Below, in pieces: positions 16,736 through 25,627 of a DNA stretch of 64,000 nt. A program made the translations under genes and the position numbers. Source of the stretch: Bradyrhizobium sp. CB1015 (GTDB taxonomy: Bacteria; Pseudomonadota; Alphaproteobacteria; Rhizobiales; Xanthobacteraceae); assembly GCF_025200925.1 (NCBI RefSeq), contig NZ_CP104174.1, positions 7,626,001 to 7,690,000 on the forward strand. The letters run 5' to 3'. Below the pieces are notes generated by a model that saw nothing but the letters and a program-made list of their open reading frames with translations, made no database searches and was not told where the DNA came from. Positions within the stretch are counted from its first letter, which is position 1, and the number at the start of each line of letters is the position of its first letter.

Positions 16736-17209
16736 TCAAAAGCGGACAGTCATACCGACATGGCTCGCTGTGAATCCGAGCCGCTTGTAGAAGCGCTGCG
16801 CATCGACGCGCGTCTGATGCGTCAGCAGCTCGACCAGATTGCAGCCGCGCGCCTTTGCTTCCGTCACGGCCCATTGCACCAATTGCTCGCCGATGCCGCG
16901 GCTGCGACAATCAGCGGCAACGCGAACGTCCTCGAGCAGACCGCGCGATCCGCCTTGCGAGCTGATGCCCGCCAGGATCGCCAGCTGCAGGCAGCCGACC
17001 ACCCTGCCCGCGCTCTCGGCCACGACCAGCGTGAGATTCGGATCGCGCTCGACCCGCGCGAATGCGTCGTAATATACGGCCGGCAACGGATCCTCCGCGC
17101 GCTCGCGTGCGCGGCCGAGATGATCGTCGGCGAGCATCGCAACGATCGCGGCGACGTCGTCGCGGCGCGCGGGACGGATGGAGACCGATTCGGCGCTCAT
17201 ATCGAACAT
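16736..17209 (-). CDS. GNAT family N-acetyltransferase
   Basis: The 157-residue protein has the GNAT pattern: an N-terminal S-I-R-P-A-R-R-D-D-V motif, a central L-V-V-A-E-S-A-G-R-V-V-G-C-L-Q-L strand pair, the acetyl-CoA loop R-S-R-G-I-G-E-Q-L-V near residue 100 and the C-terminal A-Q-R-F-Y-K-R-L-G-F signature. It transfers acetyl from acetyl-CoA to an amine; the acceptor is unknown. The start at 17209 (MFDMSAES) is preceded by GAGG; ATG 17200 is an alternative. It begins seven bases after the upstream GST gene, suggesting an operon. Confidence 0.85.
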   Translation of the reverse strand: MFDMSAESVSIRPARRDDVAAIVAMLADDHLGRARERAEDPLPAVYYDAFARVERDPNLTLVVAESAGRVVGCLQLAILAGISSQGGSRGLLEDVRVAADCRSRGIGEQLVQWAVTEAKARGCNLVELLTHQTRVDAQRFYKRLGFTASHVGMTVRF

Positions 17210-17216
17210 TCCAACC

Positions 17217-17807
17217 TCAGCGCGCCGTCGGAAGGCCGAGAAACGCTTCGACTTCGCCGATCCAGCGGCGGACGGACGCAAAACGGCCGAGGTCGAAGCC
17301 GCCTTCGTGCGCCACGCGCGTATAGGCGAACAGCGACACGTCGGCGAGCGACACCTCGTCGCCGGCGAAGAAGCGGCTGGTCGAGAGATGCTGCTCCATG
17401 CGGTCGAGCGCCGCATAGCCGCGCTTGACCTTGTCAGGATCGAGCTCGGAGGCGTCCTTGCCGAGATAGACCATGAGGAAGCGGCACACCGCGATGTAGG
17501 GCTCGTGGCTGTACTGCTCCCAGAACAGCCATTCGTCCATCTTGGCCGCCGTGAAGGCGTCGCGCGGAACGAGCGCACTGTCGCGGGCGAGATAGCGGAT
17601 GATGGCGTTGGACTGTGCCAGCGTGCGGCCGTCGTCGAATTCGACGGTCGGCACCTGGCCGGCGCCGTTCATCCTCAGGAATTGCGGCGTGCGCGTCTCG
17701 CCCTTGCGGGTGTCGATCTCGATCCACTGGTAGGGCACAGCGAGCTTGTCGCAGACCCACTTCACCTTCAGGCAGTTTCCGGAATTGCTGTCGCCGTAGA
17801 TCTTCAT
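17217..17807 (-). CDS. Glutathione S-transferase family protein
   Basis: The 196-residue protein has a thioredoxin-like N-domain (M-K-I-Y-G-D-S-N-S-G-N-C-L-K-V-K-W) with the cis-Pro site G-Q-V-P-T-V, the glutathione-binding Q-S-N-A-I-I segment, and an all-helical C-domain with the N-capping S-L-A-D-V-S-L-F-A-Y motif. A conventional role is conjugation or reduction with glutathione; the substrate is not predictable. ATG 17807 begins the conserved first strand; a longer frame to 17861 is unlikely. It is probably cotranscribed with the GNAT gene. It resembles the GST at 33.8 kb. Confidence 0.88.
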   Translation of the reverse strand: MKIYGDSNSGNCLKVKWVCDKLAVPYQWIEIDTRKGETRTPQFLRMNGAGQVPTVEFDDGRTLAQSNAIIRYLARDSALVPRDAFTAAKMDEWLFWEQYSHEPYIAVCRFLMVYLGKDASELDPDKVKRGYAALDRMEQHLSTSRFFAGDEVSLADVSLFAYTRVAHEGGFDLGRFASVRRWIGEVEAFLGLPTAR

Positions 17808-17876
17808 CGCTGCCGCCCCACTTTCGGGTGACAGAGCATCAGGACGAAGCGAAGCTGTCAACAGGAAGCGGACCGC

Positions 17877-18758
17877 TCAGAACTTGTAGCCGAGGCCGAG
17901 GCGCGCGTTGTTCAGCGTCACCTGCGTGTTCATGACGGGAGAGAATCTCACATATTCATATTCGATGCGCGCGAACAAGCCGTCCCAAACGCAGTATTCG
18001 AGCCCGAGGCCCGCGGTCCAACCGACCGCGAAAGTGTTGGTCCGGTGCTGGCTCTGAGTCTGCGACTGCGCCGGAACAGCATACGTATTGGACGTGGTCG
18101 TCGTAACGCCGGCGATCGTTGTCGTCACGATCTGCGTGAGCGTCACGTCGCTCGTCACCGTGCGGGAGACGTCCATCCGCCCAACCGCGGCACCGAAGAA
18201 GGCATACGGCATGAAATCACCGCCATCCCAACCTACGCGGCCACGGAGCGAAATCATGTCCTTGACCTGCGCCGCGGCGGTGCCGGTCAAAGTCACGTTA
18301 TAATTGTCGGTCGTGCCGGCGGGCGGGTTATCGCCGGGCGGGTTGGTGATGACGAGCGAGTTGTGACCGCTCGTCTGCGTGTAGAGATTGTTGAAGTAGC
18401 TGTAGGTGCCCTCGAGACTGAGAATGGCATCGTACCATTGCCAGTTGCGGCCAACGAAGCCGCCGAAATTGACGCCTTGCGTGTGGGTCTTGTTCAAGAG
18501 CGACCAGTTCGCGGTCGGTTGCTGCAGGACGCTGTCGCGGAAGATGTAGTTTGTGAGGCCGACCACGCTTTGGCTGAAATCGGTCGCGTCGGTCGTGTAG
18601 CCGGCGTTGCCGCCGACATAAGCGCCATCCCAGTTGCGGCTCGTCTTCGACAGACCGTCGGTGAAGCCGCCGCGCAGCACGGGCAGGTCCGGCATGTCGG
18701 CCGCTTGCGCGGCAGATACCGTCCCCAACATCGCCGCTGCCAACACCAGCCTACGCAT
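17877..18758 (-). CDS. Outer-membrane beta-barrel protein (Omp25/Omp31-like)
   Basis: The 293-residue product begins with a signal peptide (M-R-R-L-V-L-A-A-A-M-L-G-T-V-S-A-A-Q-A, cut before A-D-M-P), then W-D-G-A-Y-V-G-G-N-A-G-Y, alternating amphipathic strands, and a C-terminal N-N-A-R-L-G-L-G-Y-K-F ending in Phe, the hallmark of a BamA-inserted barrel. Rhizobial relatives are the Omp25/Omp31/RopB surface proteins. A Thr/Val-rich insertion (about residues 205-235) is probably a surface loop. It lies 168 bases downstream of a second barrel gene on the same strand but a terminator separates them. Confidence 0.88.
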   Translation of the reverse strand: MRRLVLAAAMLGTVSAAQAADMPDLPVLRGGFTDGLSKTSRNWDGAYVGGNAGYTTDATDFSQSVVGLTNYIFRDSVLQQPTANWSLLNKTHTQGVNFGGFVGRNWQWYDAILSLEGTYSYFNNLYTQTSGHNSLVITNPPGDNPPAGTTDNYNVTLTGTAAAQVKDMISLRGRVGWDGGDFMPYAFFGAAVGRMDVSRTVTSDVTLTQIVTTTIAGVTTTTSNTYAVPAQSQTQSQHRTNTFAVGWTAGLGLEYCVWDGLFARIEYEYVRFSPVMNTQVTLNNARLGLGYKF

Positions 18759-18870
18759 CACCACGCTCCATCGGACTCGAACTGTTGCGATGATCATCGC
18801 CTGTTAACCTTAACCAATGGTTGCGCCAGGCGCTTTCGTTCGCTGCTGGCCATGAAAAATACGCAAAGCA

Positions 18871-18899
18871 AAACGGCGCGGGAGGATCCCGCGCCGTTA
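18871..18899 (-). terminator. Terminator between the two outer-membrane protein genes
   Basis: On the minus strand AACGGCGCGGGATCC and its inverse GGATCCCGCGCCGTTTTGC form a strong hairpin followed by TTTTG, 27 bases after the stop of the gene at 18927. Confidence 0.88.
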
Positions 18900-18926
18900 A
18901 GAAGTCCTAACCGATAAGCTTGCCGA

Positions 18927-19760
18927 TCAGCCCTTGGTGACCAGCGGCGGCGGCGGCACGTAGGCCGGCGGGCTGTTGAGATCCCAGCGCACGCCGAGCT
19001 TGACGTCGTGCGAGGTGAGCTCCTTGATCTTGATCGAGGTCGGGCCCGAGGCGCTGTTGTCGAACAAGCGGTAGTTGCCTGGCGCGGCGTCGCCGAGATT
19101 CATGTAGCTGTAGGCCAGTTCGACCGTGAACCCGGGATTGACCTTGTAGGCGAGACCGGCGTGAGCGGCCCAGGCGAAGTTCCACTTTCCGCTATCGGCG
19201 AAGTAGGCGACGCTGTTGTTGAGCAGCGGGTTGTAGGACACGCCGTCGTCACGGAAGCCGCTGATCTTGTTGTAGGAGCCGCCGACGCCCGCGCCGATGA
19301 ACGGCGTGACGCACCACCAGGTGCCGAGATCGACATAGGCGTTGGCCATCACGACCCACTCGGACTTGCTGCCGCTGTAGTTGTTGACGCCGACGAAGCC
19401 GGGGCCAACGACGTTGTCGCTGCCGTGCAGATTGGCTTTGCCCCGGTATTGGCCAATGACGTCGGCGCGGAACCAGTTGTTGAAGCGATAGCCGACGCCG
19501 AGATCGAACAGCGGGGACGAGTCGAAGCCGAGGCCCTCTGTCGTCCTCGTGAACCCTGCCGGCAGGGTGCTCTCGATGCGCTTGGCGCTCTGGTTGGTCA
19601 TGCCGATGTCGCCACGCAGATACCAGCCGCCGAAGTCGGCGGGCGGAGCCGGCGGCGCGTACATGGGGGGCGGGGCGGCGATCGGCATGTCGGCGGCGAA
19701 CGCCACCGACGAAATCAGGGTTGCCGCACCCGCGGCAAGGAGAGACTTAACGCTACGCAT
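18927..19760 (-). CDS. Outer-membrane beta-barrel protein (Omp31/RopB-like)
   Basis: The 277-residue product has a signal peptide (M-R-S-V-K-S-L-L-A-A-G-A-A-T-L-I-S-S-V-A-F-A, cut before A-D-M-P), a Pro-rich stretch (A-P-P-P-M-Y-A-P-P-A-P-P), the first barrel strand G-G-W-Y-L-R-G-D-I-G, V-G-Y-R-F-N-N-W-F-R-A-D, and a late L-G-V-R-W-D-L strand. Unusually it ends with a Pro-rich tail (P-P-A-Y-V-P-P-P-P-L-V-T-K-G) rather than an aromatic residue. Family proteins sit in the outer membrane of rhizobia and brucellae. ATG 19760 fits the signal peptide; longer frames do not. Upstream is a ~240-base leader-like region without a gene. Confidence 0.88.
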   Translation of the reverse strand: MRSVKSLLAAGAATLISSVAFAADMPIAAPPPMYAPPAPPADFGGWYLRGDIGMTNQSAKRIESTLPAGFTRTTEGLGFDSSPLFDLGVGYRFNNWFRADVIGQYRGKANLHGSDNVVGPGFVGVNNYSGSKSEWVVMANAYVDLGTWWCVTPFIGAGVGGSYNKISGFRDDGVSYNPLLNNSVAYFADSGKWNFAWAAHAGLAYKVNPGFTVELAYSYMNLGDAAPGNYRLFDNSASGPTSIKIKELTSHDVKLGVRWDLNSPPAYVPPPPLVTKG

Positions 19761-19998
19761 TGGCTTCGTCCTTATGGCCGGTGAGGCAAAATACGGGCGC
19801 CCCACGTTCTGGAAACTCACGGGGAGGACGATGCCAGCAAATGCTTAAGCGCCACTTAACCCTAATTTTTAAGGTTGATTTTTTCTGACCCTACACGCGC
19901 GCGCCGCGTGAGCGTTGCAAGAATGCCGCGCGAAATGCGTCATCCGCGCCGCATTCCCTAACGATGTGTGAAGCCGCAACGCGGCAAGAGAGGATGCG

Positions 19999-21248
19999 TT
20001 AACGCGCGTGCCGCGGCAGCTCGGGCAGGAACACCGCGAGCAGCCCGATCGCCGGCAGATAGGCGCAGACCTGGTAGACGAACTCGATCGAGGTGTGGTC
20101 GGCGAGCTTGCCGAGCACGGCTGCGCCCAGACCCCCGATGCCGAAGGCGACGCCGAAGAACACGCCGGAGATCATGCCGAAGCGGTGCGGCACCAGCTCC
20201 TGCGCGAACACAATGATCGACGACGTCGTCGAGGAGATGATCAGGCCGATCGCGACGCTGAGCACGGCGCTGGCAACGAGCCCGGCATGGGGCAGCGCCA
20301 GCGTGAACGGCAGCGCACCGAGGATCGAGATCCAGATCACGATCTTGCGGCCGAAACGGTCGCCCAGGGGACCGCCGAGAAACGCGCCGACCGCGTTCGC
20401 CGCGAGGAAGATGAAGAGATGGATCTGCGCCCCTGCGTCGACACGCCGAAACGGTCCATCAGGTAGAAGATGTAGTAGCTCGACAGGCTCGAGACGTAGA
20501 GCTGCTTGGAGAACAACAGCGCGACGAGCACGAGAAGCGCGACCGCGACGCGGCGCGAGCTGGGCGCGCCCGGATGGGTGTCGACGGGCGCCGCCTTCTT
20601 CGTCGTGATCTGCGGCGCATACCAGCGGCCGATGCGCCAGAGGATGAGAATCGCGAGAAACGCGATCGTGGAGAACCAGGCGATGCTGCCCTGCCCGAAC
20701 GGCACCACGATCAGCGCGGCCAGCACCGGCCCCATCGAGGTACCGAAACTGCCGCCGAGCTGGAACACCGATTGCGCAAAACCGTAGCGGCCGCCGGAGG
20801 CGAGCCGGGCGATGCGCGCCGATTCCGGATGAAACACCGCCGAGCCGAGGCCGACCAGCGCGGCGGCGACGAGGATGACGAGATATTGGTGCGCGACGCT
20901 GAGCAGCAAGAGGCCGAAGAAGGTCGAGGCCATGCCGATCGCCAGCGAATAGGGCTGTGCCTTCTTGTCGGTGTAGTGTCCGACCACCGGCTGCAGCAGC
21001 GAGGCCGTGAACTGGAACGCCAGCGTGATCATGCCGATCTGCGCGAAGTCGAGCGCGTAGGTGTCCTTCAGGATCGGATACACCGAGGCGATCAGCGACT
21101 GCATGGTGTCGTTGAGGAAGTGCGAGACGCTGATGCCGGCGAGCACGATGTAAGCCGGCCCCGCCGCCTTGGCGGCGGCCGGCGCCACGTCGGCGACGAC
21201 GACGGGCTCGGTCAGCGTTTCCTCTGAGACGACGACAGGCTTGTTCAA
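19999..21248 (-). pseudogene. MFS transporter, Fsr (fosmidomycin-resistance) type, frameshifted
   Basis: The first ~275 codons (from ATG 21248) encode an MFS half with G-I-S-V-S-H-F-L-N-D-T-M-Q-S, Q-P-V-V-G-H-Y-T-D-K-K and G-L-G-S-A-V-F-H-P-E-S, typical of Fsr-like exporters. Near 20427-20434 the frame shifts: after V-S-T-Q-G the expected A-Q-I-H-L-F-I-F continues in the next frame through F-L-G-G-P-L-G-D-R-F-G-R-K to the stop at 19999. CAGGGGCGCAG probably derives from CAGGGCGCGCAG by loss of one base. The two halves together give a normal 12-helix transporter of ~415 residues. Either a true mutation or a sequencing error in a GC run. Confidence 0.85.
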
Positions 21249-21348
21249 GGCAGCAATCCCGGCGCGGCCGTTGCCGCAAGGTGCTAGTTACGATGCGGGC
21301 GGCGGTCGAACCACCGTCAATCGCAAATGGCTGGGATGCGCCGGTTCT

Positions 21349-21724
21349 ACCCTCCCCTGGAGGGCAGGGCTATCGCATATGACTTGTGGCGGCGGCCTGC
21401 GCGCACGCCTCGTCCTTCGAGACGGCGCTTACGCGCCTCCTCAGGATGAGGTTAATCAGCGTCAGTGTTCGTTGAAACTGCTGCCGCGCACTCCGCCCTC
21501 ATCCTGAGGAGCCCGCCCAAAGCGGGCGTCTCGAAGGATGGCTGCAGGGAAAAGCTCTCAAATGCGATTCCCCTGCCCGGAGGGGGAGGGTCGATCGCGC
21601 GTAGCGCGAGCGGGGTGGGGTGATCTCTCCACACGAACACTGTCCGCGAGGCGAGATCACCCCACCCCGTCTCACATTCCGCTACGCTTCATGTGAGCCG
21701 ACCCTCCCCCTCCAGGGGAGGGTA
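21349..21724. repeat. Palindromic repeat, family B, split by a MITE-like element
   Basis: CCCTCCCCTGGAGGG before 21365 and GGAGGGGGAGGGTCGATCGC after 21575 are the two sides of one family B repeat, which ends CCTCCCCCTCCAGGGGAGGG at 21724. The rest of the gap 21249-21348 shows no gene. Confidence 0.85.
21365..21575 (-). mobile_element. 211-bp MITE-like element, copy 1
   Basis: The ends are inverted: CAGGGCTATCGCATATGA on the left and, read inward, CAGGGGAATCGCATTTGA on the right. The inside is rich in hairpins (GTCCTTCGAGACGGCGC, CTCATCCTGAGGAGCCC). Length and sequence match the element at 38796-39006 in opposite orientation. It carries no coding frame. Flanks CCCTGGAGGG and CCCGGAGGGG form an imperfect target duplication. 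Confidence 0.8.
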
Positions 21725-21733
21725 AGAAAGACC

Positions 21734-23077
21734 CTAAGCCGCGGCCTGCCCCAGCGCCAAAACGATGGTGTCGACGATGTCCTCGACCAGGACGCGGTCC
21801 TCGCCTTCGCCCATGACGCGGATCACGGGCTCGGTGCCGGAGGAGCGGATCAGGAGACGGCCGTGGCCGTTGAGGCGCTTCTCGCCGTCGGAGATCGCCG
21901 ATTTGACGTCGGAATCGTCGAGCGGCTTGCCGCCCTTGTGGCGGACGTTCTTGAGGATCTGCGGCAGCGGATCGAAACGGTGGCAGACCTCGGACACGGG
22001 ACGGCGCAGCTTCTGCACCACGGCGAGCACCTGCAACGCGGCGACGAAACCGTCGCCCGTCGTGGCGTAGTCGGACAGGATGATGTGGCCGGACTGCTCG
22101 CCGCCGAGATTGTAGCCGCCGCTCAGCATCTGCTCGAGCACGTAGCGGTCGCCGACCGGGGTGCGCACCAGCTCGAGCCCCTGCCCTTGCAGAAAGCGCT
22201 CCAGCCCGAGATTGGACATCACGGTGGCGACGATGCCGGGACGCGAGAGGCGTCCGTCCTCCTTCCAGCTCTGCGCGATCACCGCGAGCAGCTGGTCGCC
22301 GTCGACGACATGGCCGCGCTCGTCGACCAGGATGACGCGATCGGCGTCGCCGTCCAGCGCAATGCCGATGTCGGCGCGCATCTCGCGCACCTTCTTCGAC
22401 AACGCCTCCGGCGAGGTCGAGCCGCAATCCTTGTTGATGTTGAAGCCGTCGGGCTCGACGCCGATCGGCACCACGTCGGCGCCCAATTCCCACAGCGCTT
22501 CGGGCACCACCTTGTAGGCGGCGCCATTGGCGCAATCGATCACGACGCGCAGGCCCTCGAGCGAAAGGTCGCGCGGCAGCGTCCGCTTGGCGAATTCGAT
22601 GTAGCGGTCATGAACGCCGTCGATACGGCGGGCGCGGCCCAAGCTCGCGCTCTGCGCGAGCTTCTTGTCGAGGGATTCGTCGAGCAGCTGCTCGATCTGC
22701 CGCTCGACGTCGTCGGAGAGCTTGAAGCCCTGCGGGCCGAACAGCTTGATGCCGTTGTCCTCGAACAGATTGTGCGAGGCCGAGATCATGACGCCGAGAT
22801 CGGCGCGCATCGACTTGGTCAGCATCGCGACCGCCGGCGTCGGCATCGGGCCGACCAGCAATACGTCCATGCCGACCGAGGTGAAGCCCGCGACCATGGC
22901 GTATTCGATCATGTAGCCGGACAGGCGAGTGTCCTTGCCGATCACGACCCGGTGGCGGTGGTCGCCGCGCTGAAACGCAAGGCCCGCGGCCTGGCCGACC
23001 TTGAGCGCGAGCTCCGGCGTGATCAGTCCGTTGGCGCGGCCCCTAATCCCGTCCGTCCCGAAATATTTGCGGCTCAT
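21734..23077 (-). CDS. glmM: Phosphoglucosamine mutase
   Basis: The 447-residue enzyme interconverts glucosamine-6-phosphate and glucosamine-1-phosphate for UDP-GlcNAc, peptidoglycan and LPS synthesis. It begins [16 protein letters not shown], has the phosphoserine loop M-I-S-A-S-H-N (Ser101), the Mg2+ loop D-G-D-A-D-R, the sugar-binding loop and the final R-S-S-G-T-E-P phosphate loop. All catalytic residues are present. The usual alphaproteobacterial upstream neighbours ftsH and folP are not here. ATG 23077 is chosen over 23089 because it begins the conserved segment. Confidence 0.96.
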   Translation of the reverse strand: MSRKYFGTDGIRGRANGLITPELALKVGQAAGLAFQRGDHRHRVVIGKDTRLSGYMIEYAMVAGFTSVGMDVLLVGPMPTPAVAMLTKSMRADLGVMISASHNLFEDNGIKLFGPQGFKLSDDVERQIEQLLDESLDKKLAQSASLGRARRIDGVHDRYIEFAKRTLPRDLSLEGLRVVIDCANGAAYKVVPEALWELGADVVPIGVEPDGFNINKDCGSTSPEALSKKVREMRADIGIALDGDADRVILVDERGHVVDGDQLLAVIAQSWKEDGRLSRPGIVATVMSNLGLERFLQGQGLELVRTPVGDRYVLEQMLSGGYNLGGEQSGHIILSDYATTGDGFVAALQVLAVVQKLRRPVSEVCHRFDPLPQILKNVRHKGGKPLDDSDVKSAISDGEKRLNGHGRLLIRSSGTEPVIRVMGEGEDRVLVEDIVDTIVLALGQAAA

Positions 23078-23298
23078 TTCGTCCCCCAACGCAACAACCA
23101 GGGACTCCCCTCTACAACCACGGGCTGCCCCAACGGGCCCCGCATCCCTGATTTGCCGAGGTCTTATAAAGCTATCGCGGCTAACTTGGCTTCAAAAAAT
23201 ATAATGAATCATTACGGTACCGGTGCCGCGACCGCCCTGGTAACACATTGTTAACATTGTAGTTCCGGCGTGACCAGCGAAAAGCAGCGGAACTCGCC

Positions 23299-23532
<234 letters not shown>

Positions 23533-23594
23533 CTAGATGACCCCGAAATCTTCCGATGCAAGACTGCTGGTACATGACGGGCCGGGGAAACGAC

Positions 23595-24731
23595 ATGAAG
23601 CATATTACCTGTATCGACGACCTTCGCACGCTGCATCGGCGCCGCGTGCCGAAGGCGTTCTTCGACTATTGCGACCGCGGCTCCTACGCCGAGGAGACGC
23701 TGCGCGCCAACCGCGAGGACATGCAGGCGATCAAGTTCCGCCAGCGCATCCTGGTCGACGTCTCCAAGCGCGACACCTCGACCACGATCCTCGGCGAGCC
23801 GTCGACGATGCCGCTGATCCTCGCGCCGGTCGGCCTGCTCGGCATGCAGCACGGCGACGGCGAGATCCACGCCTGCCGCGCCGCACAAGCCGCCGGTATC
23901 CCGTTCACGCAATCGACCATGTCGATCTGCTCGATCGAGGACATCGCCGCCAGCGTCGAGAAGCCGTTCTGGTTCCAGCTCTACGTCATGAAGGACCGCG
24001 GCTTCATCAAGGAATTGATCCAGCGCGCGATGGCCGCCAAGTGCAGCGCGCTGGTGCTCACGGTCGACCTGCAGGTGATCGGCCAGCGCCACGCCGACAT
24101 CAAGAACGGCATGACCGTGCCGCCCGAATGGTCGCTATCGAAGCTGCTCGACTTCGCCAGCAAGCCGGCCTGGGTCTCCGGCGTGCTGCAAGGCAAGCGC
24201 CGCACCTTCGGCAATCTCGCCGGTCATCTGAAGGTCAGCGACGACATCACCTCGCTGTCGACCTGGATCAGCTCGCAATTCGACACCTCGCTGAACTGGA
24301 ACGACATCGACTGGATCCGCTCGATCTGGCCAGGCAAGCTGATCCTGAAGGGCATCCTCGACCTCGAGGACGCCGAGCTCGCCGCGAAAACCGGTGCGCA
24401 GGCGCTCGTGGTCTCCAACCATGGCGGCCGGCAGCTCGACGGCGCGCCGTCCTCGATCGAGGTGCTGCCGGAGATCGTGGACGCGGTCGGCGACAGGATG
24501 GAGATCATGTTCGACGGCGGCATCCGCTCCGGCCAGGACGTGATGCGCGCGCTCGCGCTCGGCGCAAAGTCCTGCATGATCGGCCGCGCCTATGCGTATG
24601 GCCTCGGTGCCGGCGGCCAGGCCGGCGTCGCCAAGGCGATCGACATCATCCAGAAGGAGCTGCTCACGACCATGGGCCTGTGCGGCGTCAACCGGATCGA
24701 CGAGATCGACGATCACGTGATTGCGGTGTGA
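23595..24731 (+). CDS. lldD: FMN-dependent alpha-hydroxy-acid dehydrogenase (L-lactate dehydrogenase-like)
   Basis: The 378-residue TIM-barrel flavoenzyme oxidises L-lactate or a similar 2-hydroxy acid, passing electrons to the respiratory chain or oxygen. Visible motifs are A-P-V-G-L-L-G-M-Q-H near residue 80, F-Q-L-Y-V-M-K-D-R, the FMN-binding L-T-V-D-L-Q-V-I-G-Q-R-H, the catalytic S-N-H-G-G-R-Q-L-D-G and the phosphate-binding D-G-G-I-R-S-G-Q-D and G-R-A-Y-A-Y-G. ATG 23595 is preceded by GGGGAAACGAC; ATG 23574 and earlier codons are less likely. The relation to the LldD, HAO and mandelate dehydrogenase subgroups cannot be settled by eye. Downstream is a palindromic repeat. Confidence 0.9.
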   Translation: MKHITCIDDLRTLHRRRVPKAFFDYCDRGSYAEETLRANREDMQAIKFRQRILVDVSKRDTSTTILGEPSTMPLILAPVGLLGMQHGDGEIHACRAAQAAGIPFTQSTMSICSIEDIAASVEKPFWFQLYVMKDRGFIKELIQRAMAAKCSALVLTVDLQVIGQRHADIKNGMTVPPEWSLSKLLDFASKPAWVSGVLQGKRRTFGNLAGHLKVSDDITSLSTWISSQFDTSLNWNDIDWIRSIWPGKLILKGILDLEDAELAAKTGAQALVVSNHGGRQLDGAPSSIEVLPEIVDAVGDRMEIMFDGGIRSGQDVMRALALGAKSCMIGRAYAYGLGAGGQAGVAKAIDIIQKELLTTMGLCGVNRIDEIDDHVIAV

Positions 24732-24767
24732 GGATTGAAGCGCGAAAATCGCGCATCAATTATCGCT

Positions 24768-24920
24768 GTCGTCCCGGACAAGCGCGCCCAAGCGCGCGCC
24801 GATCCGGACCCATAGCCACAGGCGGATGTGGCTACGGGGACGCGGAGTGACCTGCTTCGCGCAACAACTTCTCCCTGTGGTTATGGGTCCGGATCGGCGC
24901 TAACGCTTGTCCGGGACGAC
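24768..24920. repeat. Palindromic repeat, family F, perfect 17-bp terminal inverted repeats
   Basis: The element starts GTCGTCCCGGACAAGCG and ends with its exact inverse CGCTTGTCCGGGACGAC. Inner arms GATCCGGACCCATA and TATGGGTCCGGATC are also inverted. It fills most of the gap between the lldD-like gene and the gene at 24946. Confidence 0.9.
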
Positions 24921-24945
24921 ACCGAAGGTGTGGCTGCAGCTCCAC

Positions 24946-25572
24946 TCACATCGGCGGCGTCAAGCCGTCGCGGCCGACGCTGACGCGGCTGGTCTCGAAC
25001 GAGCCGTCCGGCAATTGCTTCAGGAAGGCGATGACGTTGGCGCCGGGCTTCAGCTCGGATTTGTCGCCGGGCACGAAGGTCACGACCGGCGTGTCGTCGG
25101 CGACGAACACCTTCTTCTCGCCGTCCTTGTACTTGACCAGCAATGTGTGGCCGTCATTGCCGACGACGCTCTCGGCCACGGTCGCATTGGTCATGCTGGA
25201 GTTGGGCTTGAGGTCCCAGGGCCGCGAGCCTTCGCCGGTGCCGCGCATGGCTTCCGGAAACACGTGCACCTCGACGGCGTTCGGGCTGCCGTCCGGTCCC
25301 GGCACGGTGGTCGCACCGATGAACGAGCCCGGCTTGATGTCGGCGAGCGAGATCTTGGTAACGCCCGACACGTTCACGTCGGAGGCGAGGCGAAGCTTGA
25401 CCTCTTCACCGCTGCGCGACTTGACCTGCATGGTGTCGCCATCGACGGTTTCGATGGTGCCGCGCACGCGCGTCGGCACCGGCGCCTTCTGGGCGAAGGC
25501 GCAGTAGGTCGAGACGGCCACCATCGCGACGGCGATCAGTGGACGTGTGAAGGTTGCACGTTGAACAGTCAT
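24946..25572 (-). CDS. Secreted hypothetical protein with OB-like repeats
   Basis: The 208-residue product has a signal peptide (M-T-V-Q-R-A-T-F-T-R-P-L-I-A-V-A-M-V-A-V-S-T-Y-C-A-F-A) and then beta-rich segments (R-V-R-G-T-I-E-T-V-D-G-D-T-M-Q-V, K-P-G-S-F-I-G-A, L-K-P-G-A-N-V-I-A-F) resembling DUF5666-like or OB-fold metal-binding proteins. No catalytic motif is recognised. It lies 55 bases downstream of aroE on the same strand but is functionally unrelated. ATG 25572 fits the signal peptide; longer frames run into aroE. Periplasmic location is inferred. Confidence 0.7.
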   Translation of the reverse strand: MTVQRATFTRPLIAVAMVAVSTYCAFAQKAPVPTRVRGTIETVDGDTMQVKSRSGEEVKLRLASDVNVSGVTKISLADIKPGSFIGATTVPGPDGSPNAVEVHVFPEAMRGTGEGSRPWDLKPNSSMTNATVAESVVGNDGHTLLVKYKDGEKKVFVADDTPVVTFVPGDKSELKPGANVIAFLKQLPDGSFETSRVSVGRDGLTPPM

Positions 25573-25627
25573 GACGGTCTCCGATTGTCCCCAGGAATAG
25601 AGAACTCCGAAAGACCCCGCGCTATTC

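Noticed and set aside
21620..23254. 544-codon plus-strand frame opposite glmM
   Set aside because: High G+C makes long antisense frames; the minus strand has every GlmM catalytic motif.
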